Assembly (NCBI GenBank): GCA_049694275.1
Contig: JBAVQS010000074.1
Span: 1 to 15,735 of the forward strand
DNA: 15,735 nt
Reading direction: 5' to 3'
Origin: JBAVQS01 sp049694275
GTDB lineage: Bacteria; Chloroflexota; Anaerolineae; UBA4142; SHND01
Shown here: piece after piece, positions 12,506 to 15,735 of the stretch
Numbering within the stretch: position 1 is the stretch's first letter
How the letters are laid out: the number at the start of each line of letters is the position of its first letter
Notes under the pieces: generated by a model
What the model was told of the DNA's origin: nothing
Databases searched by the model: none
What the model saw: only the letters and a program-made list of their open reading frames with translations
Made by a program: the position numbers and the translations under genes

Positions 12506-13918
12506 TCAGATCCTCAACTGTGGAATAATATACCAAAAGAGCGAGAGATAATCCAGTCCAATTAGGACGATATATAGCAGTCCCAGGACCAGGCGCGCGT
12601 ACCGCTTGTCGATTAGTTCGTAGAGGCCGACGACAAGCAGCGCTGCAATCGGAATTAGAGCGGGAAAGAGATAGCGCCCCTGCGGCTGTACATAATGAAT
12701 GTTGTACCATATATGGGCGAGGAGGGTGATTGCTAGCCATGTCCCCAGGGTGAGCCAATTCCAGCCCACTCCCCGAACCTCTGCCCAATGCGCCCTGGCC
12801 AACCGGATCAGCCATAGCAGCGCGCCGAACAGGGCAACCCCCGTCAGTAGAAACAGCGCGACATAGATCCGATCATTGACCAGCACGCCCATCCAGCCGA
12901 ACTGAGCCCAGAATGATTTAAAGGTGATGATAAAGAAATCGGCGAAAATGTTCTTGAATCCATACTGAGCTATCCATTCCGCCGTTGTCGGTTGTCCGAT
13001 CACCACGCGGTCGTGCTGTCCCAAACCCATGATGTCCAATCCGCCATAGACCAACATGTTCCGGATGAACCACCAGCCGGAGAGGAACAGTGAAATAGCG
13101 AACAACGGAGCCAGAATTCGCAGGCCAGGTCCAATCTGCTGTCGAACCCGAGTCCGCCATCTTTTCCCGTCAAGCTTCCAGTTTCCGACCTCTGCCAGAA
13201 CGAGTACTAGTCCGGCGGGATAGATTTTGATACTGGTAAGGAGCACCAGTCCATAGATAATGCCGCCAGCCACGATAAATACGCGGTCGGTTGCTGTACC
13301 CAGGATGCGCGCCAGGCTGACCAGTAGCAATATGGCAATCAGGAGATCGGCCAGGGGATCGGCATTGACATCTGCCCACATCGCAACATTCATGGGGATG
13401 GTTGCCATCAGCCCAACTGCTGCGAGGGCGAGGAGCCGGTTTTGGGGAAAGATTTGCTTGAACAGGATAGAAGCGAGGAGGAGCACGCCTGCGCCGATGA
13501 GCACGGACAGGAGCCGAAGCGCAAGAACGGTATTCAGCCCTATCGCCCGTGCGACGAGATAGATGGGCGCAGCAGCCAGGTAATAGAGCGGCGGCTGGTA
13601 CATCTCATAACGGATGCTATCGATGGACATGGTCGGCGGAAATTTGGCGGCCTTGATCTGCTCAAGATAGTCCTGGTTATAATCACCCGGTCTGAGCATC
13701 GGCAGAGTGCCCGTCTCGGCAATGTGCCGCACATAGTTGAAATGTGCAGGCTCATCGGGGGCTTGCCACAGTGGTGTCCTGATGGCATAGAATACGCCGA
13801 ACGCAATCTCGATCAGGATGATCAATGCGAGGGCGACACGCCAGGCGAATGGTGTCTGTATAATTGCTGTTTGTTGGGGTTGGGCCGTCACGGATGCCAT
13901 CGAATGGTCTTGCTCCAT
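12506..13918 (-). CDS. GT-C fold membrane glycosyltransferase-like protein (PMT/DUF2142 type)
   Basis: A 470-residue protein with about 10-12 membrane helices. After the first helix (27-47) the exposed loop has APDEPAHFNY (53-62), where the Asp-Glu pair is the catalytic/metal site of GT-C enzymes, then YEMYQPPLYY (104-113), the usual QPPLYY signature before helix 2. SGWWFIRN and a late QPQGRYLFPALIP are also typical. Such enzymes move sugars from polyprenyl-phosphate donors to proteins, lipids or polysaccharides on the outer face of the membrane; the acceptor cannot be told. The gene begins four bases after the priA stop and ends four bases before the CxxC gene. Met1 has little Shine-Dalgarno signal; Met7 is an alternative. 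Confidence 0.82.
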   Translation of the reverse strand: MEQDHSMASVTAQPQQTAIIQTPFAWRVALALIILIEIAFGVFYAIRTPLWQAPDEPAHFNYVRHIAETGTLPMLRPGDYNQDYLEQIKAAKFPPTMSIDSIRYEMYQPPLYYLAAAPIYLVARAIGLNTVLALRLLSVLIGAGVLLLASILFKQIFPQNRLLALAAVGLMATIPMNVAMWADVNADPLADLLIAILLLVSLARILGTATDRVFIVAGGIIYGLVLLTSIKIYPAGLVLVLAEVGNWKLDGKRWRTRVRQQIGPGLRILAPLFAISLFLSGWWFIRNMLVYGGLDIMGLGQHDRVVIGQPTTAEWIAQYGFKNIFADFFIITFKSFWAQFGWMGVLVNDRIYVALFLLTGVALFGALLWLIRLARAHWAEVRGVGWNWLTLGTWLAITLLAHIWYNIHYVQPQGRYLFPALIPIAALLVVGLYELIDKRYARLVLGLLYIVLIGLDYLSLFWYIIPQLRI

Positions 13919-13922
13919 TTAT

Positions 13923-15735
13923 TTAGAGTACACTCATCGGATCAACGTCGATCCGCCAGTGAGGTGGAAGTGGAAAGCGGGCGAGCAGGGCATGCACATC
14001 CTTGCCGCGTAGCAAGAGATGGTACCGGTACTGGCCTGCCCATTTGGCAAAAAATGCCGGCGCCGGTCCAATGACTTGAGCATCGCCGAATCCCTCCCGC
14101 CGGATCCGGTCGCGCAGCCGTTCGGCCAGGCTTTCCGCCGATTGTTGCACCTGGATTTGAGGCGCCCCGGATAGGATCAGGCGTACCAAAGGGCGAAAGG
14201 GGGGATAGGCGGCTGTGCGGCGAAAGACCAATTCTTGGGCATAAAACTGTGCATAGTTATGTCCCGCCGCGGCGCGAATGGCATAGTTTTCGGGGTTGAA
14301 GGTTTGGATGATTACCTTGCCGCCAAGTGCGCTCCGCCCGGCGCGGCCGGCGACCTGGGTCAGTAGTTGAAACGTTCGCTCCCCCGCGCGGAAATCGGGC
14401 AGGTTCAGTCCGGTATCGGCATTGACCACGCCGACAAGGGTCACGCGCGGCAGGTCCAGCCCTTTGGCAATCATCTGTGTCCCGATGAGAATGTCTGCCT
14501 CGCCGCGCTTGAACGTCTCCAGGAGCGTTTCGTATGACTTGTACCCGCTCGTCGTGTCCATATCCCAGCGAAGGGTATGCGCCCCTGGAAATTGTGCGCG
14601 CACCAACTGTTCCAACTTTTCCGTCCCCAGCCCCAACCCCCGAATCCGTTTGCTGTTGCAGTTTGGGCATTCGCGCGGCATCTGTCGCCGTTTGCCGCAA
14701 TGATGGCAGACCAGTTCGGGCCGGGCCTGTCCCTGGAATTCGTGCTGGGTGAAGGGGTTGTTACAGCGCGGGCAGCGCACCGGCTCGCCGCAATCGCGGC
14801 AGATCACTGAAGTCGCCGAGCCGCGCCGGTTGAGGAACAGGATAATCTGCTGCCGGCGCGCCAGCGCGGCGTGCATCTCGGCATCCAGCGCCCGTGAAAA
14901 AATGGAGGTGTTCCCCGCGCGAAGCTCGGCGCGCAGGTCTACGATCTCAACCGGTGGCAGGTCTTGAAACTCGATGGGAGCATCTCCCGCTCCATGTGCG
15001 AGAATGCGCCGGGGGAGCTCGATTAACGTATACTTTCCTTCGCGCGCTTGCCAGTACGTCTCGACATCCGGGGTCGCACTGCCCAGGATCACTGCGGCCT
15101 GATTCAGCCGCGCCAGTTCAAGCGCAACCTCACGGGTATGATAGGCCGGCAGGTGTATCGGGACATCGGCTTCCTGTTTGTAGGATGGCTCGTGCTCTTC
15201 GTCCATCACAATCAGCCCGAGGCGCGGGAGCGGGGCAAAGAGCGCCGAGCGTGGACCAATCACGACATCGATCTTGCCGTCGCGGGATCGCCGCCAGGTA
15301 TCGTACCGCTCCCCGTGCGAAAGGTCCGAATGAATAATCCCGATCCGGTCGCCGAACCGCGCGCCAAAGCGCTGAATGGTCTGGGGCGTCAGGGCAATCT
15401 CTGGGACCAGGGCGATCGCCTGCCGCCCCTGCTGGAGCACTTGTTCGATAGCACGAAGGTAAATCTCGGTCTTGCCCGATCCCGTCACCCCGTGTAATAA
15501 ATAGTTCCCCGGCTGTGCGGGGCTCAATCCCTCTTTAATCAGAGTAAAAGCGCGCGCTTGCTCGCTCGTCAGGGTAGGAGGGGTATCCGGTTGGAAGGTT
15601 ACCCCGTTCAGCGGATCGCGCAGGACTTGCTCTTCTTCCAGCTTGACTATACCGGCCGCTTGCAGGCGCTTTAAATCCTGTAGGTTGGCGCCGGTTTCCG
15701 CATAGAGCGCGCTAATCCAGACAGAGCCCGGGACT
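13923..15735 (-). CDS. priA: Primosomal protein N' (replication restart helicase PriA), 5' end missing
   Basis: PriA reloads the replisome at collapsed forks. The frame is open from the stop at 13923 to the window edge (about 604 codons), so the N-terminal DNA-binding domain lies outside. Seen in order: winged-helix-like part with VLRDPL; Walker A GVTGSGKTE (near 15491-15468); IALVPEIALTPQT; GPRSALFAPL; MDEEHEPSYKQE (the DEEH Walker B); ILGSATPDVETYW; eight zinc cysteines as CRDC, CPRC, CHHC and CPNC; then IGTQMIAKGLDLPRV, TGLNLPDFRAGERTF and QVAGRAGR of the second helicase half; and a C-terminal domain. A TTG near 15527 is not the start, since family sequence continues upstream. It leads an operon with a glycosyltransferase and a CxxC protein, with gaps of four bases each. 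Confidence 0.96.
   Translation of the reverse strand, partial: VPGSVWISALYAETGANLQDLKRLQAAGIVKLEEEQVLRDPLNGVTFQPDTPPTLTSEQARAFTLIKEGLSPAQPGNYLLHGVTGSGKTEIYLRAIEQVLQQGRQAIALVPEIALTPQTIQRFGARFGDRIGIIHSDLSHGERYDTWRRSRDGKIDVVIGPRSALFAPLPRLGLIVMDEEHEPSYKQEADVPIHLPAYHTREVALELARLNQAAVILGSATPDVETYWQAREGKYTLIELPRRILAHGAGDAPIEFQDLPPVEIVDLRAELRAGNTSIFSRALDAEMHAALARRQQIILFLNRRGSATSVICRDCGEPVRCPRCNNPFTQHEFQGQARPELVCHHCGKRRQMPRECPNCNSKRIRGLGLGTEKLEQLVRAQFPGAHTLRWDMDTTSGYKSYETLLETFKRGEADILIGTQMIAKGLDLPRVTLVGVVNADTGLNLPDFRAGERTFQLLTQVAGRAGRSALGGKVIIQTFNPENYAIRAAAGHNYAQFYAQELVFRRTAAYPPFRPLVRLILSGAPQIQVQQSAESLAERLRDRIRREGFGDAQVIGPAPAFFAKWAGQYRYHLLLRGKDVHALLARFPLPPHWRIDVDPMSVL

Noticed and set aside
13676..13684. 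TATAAT on the plus strand inside the glycosyltransferase gene
   Set aside because: No -35 partner and no plus-strand gene downstream; expected by chance.

Overview
The window reads as chromosomal DNA from a free-living bacterium, most likely a member of the Chloroflexota (Anaerolineae-like). Moderately high GC, the gene families present (DUF4126, DUF4013, a sigma/ZAS anti-sigma pair, a cyclic-nucleotide-fold protein fused to bacterial PH domains, a short CxxC protein of a type I associate with Chloroflexota) and consensus TTGACA/TATAAT promoters all fit. The taxonomy is inference from protein character, not a database match. Almost everything lies on the minus strand; one small zinc protein is on the plus strand. 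No rRNA, tRNA, CRISPR array or insertion sequence was found.

Layout by coordinate. 1-256 holds the first 85 codons of rpoC. rpoB is not upstream of it; a tyrosine recombinase (415-1341) is, led by a consensus promoter and a terminator-like hairpin that overlaps its apparent start codon. Next come a CaCA-type cation exchanger (1449-2771), a strong terminator (2814-2874), and a sigma-70-family factor followed by its probable zinc-binding anti-sigma factor (4000 down to 3003). A two-gene unit follows: uvrC (5916-7967) and, one base after it, a 616-residue membrane protein with a cyclic-nucleotide-binding fold and two PH/transmembrane modules (4064-5914). uvrC has an extended -10 element so close to its ATG that the mRNA is probably leaderless.

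Then come a DUF4126 membrane protein (8010-8615), a strong terminator (8662-8690) and a DUF4013 membrane protein (8744-9502). The DUF4013 gene is divergent from a small double zinc-knuckle protein (9747-10031, plus strand), with one good promoter for each in the shared 240-base gap. A two-gene unit resembles YvlB (N-terminal domain) and YvlD of the Bacillus envelope-stress operon (10824 down to 10039). It is preceded by a two-domain GNAT acetyltransferase (10892-11881), whose promoter lies about 230 bases upstream with a nested palindrome and a possible small overlapping ORF in between.

The right end is a tight operon: priA (5' end outside the window), a GT-C type membrane glycosyltransferase and a small CxxC protein, closed by a weak terminator (12151-12175). 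Three terminators and five promoters fall between the inferred transcription units and agree with them. Functional themes are DNA repair and restart (uvrC, priA), transcription (rpoC, sigma/anti-sigma) and membrane or envelope proteins of largely unknown role. The least explained items are the recombinase and its leader, the fused cyclic-nucleotide/PH protein, and the leader region of the acetyltransferase.
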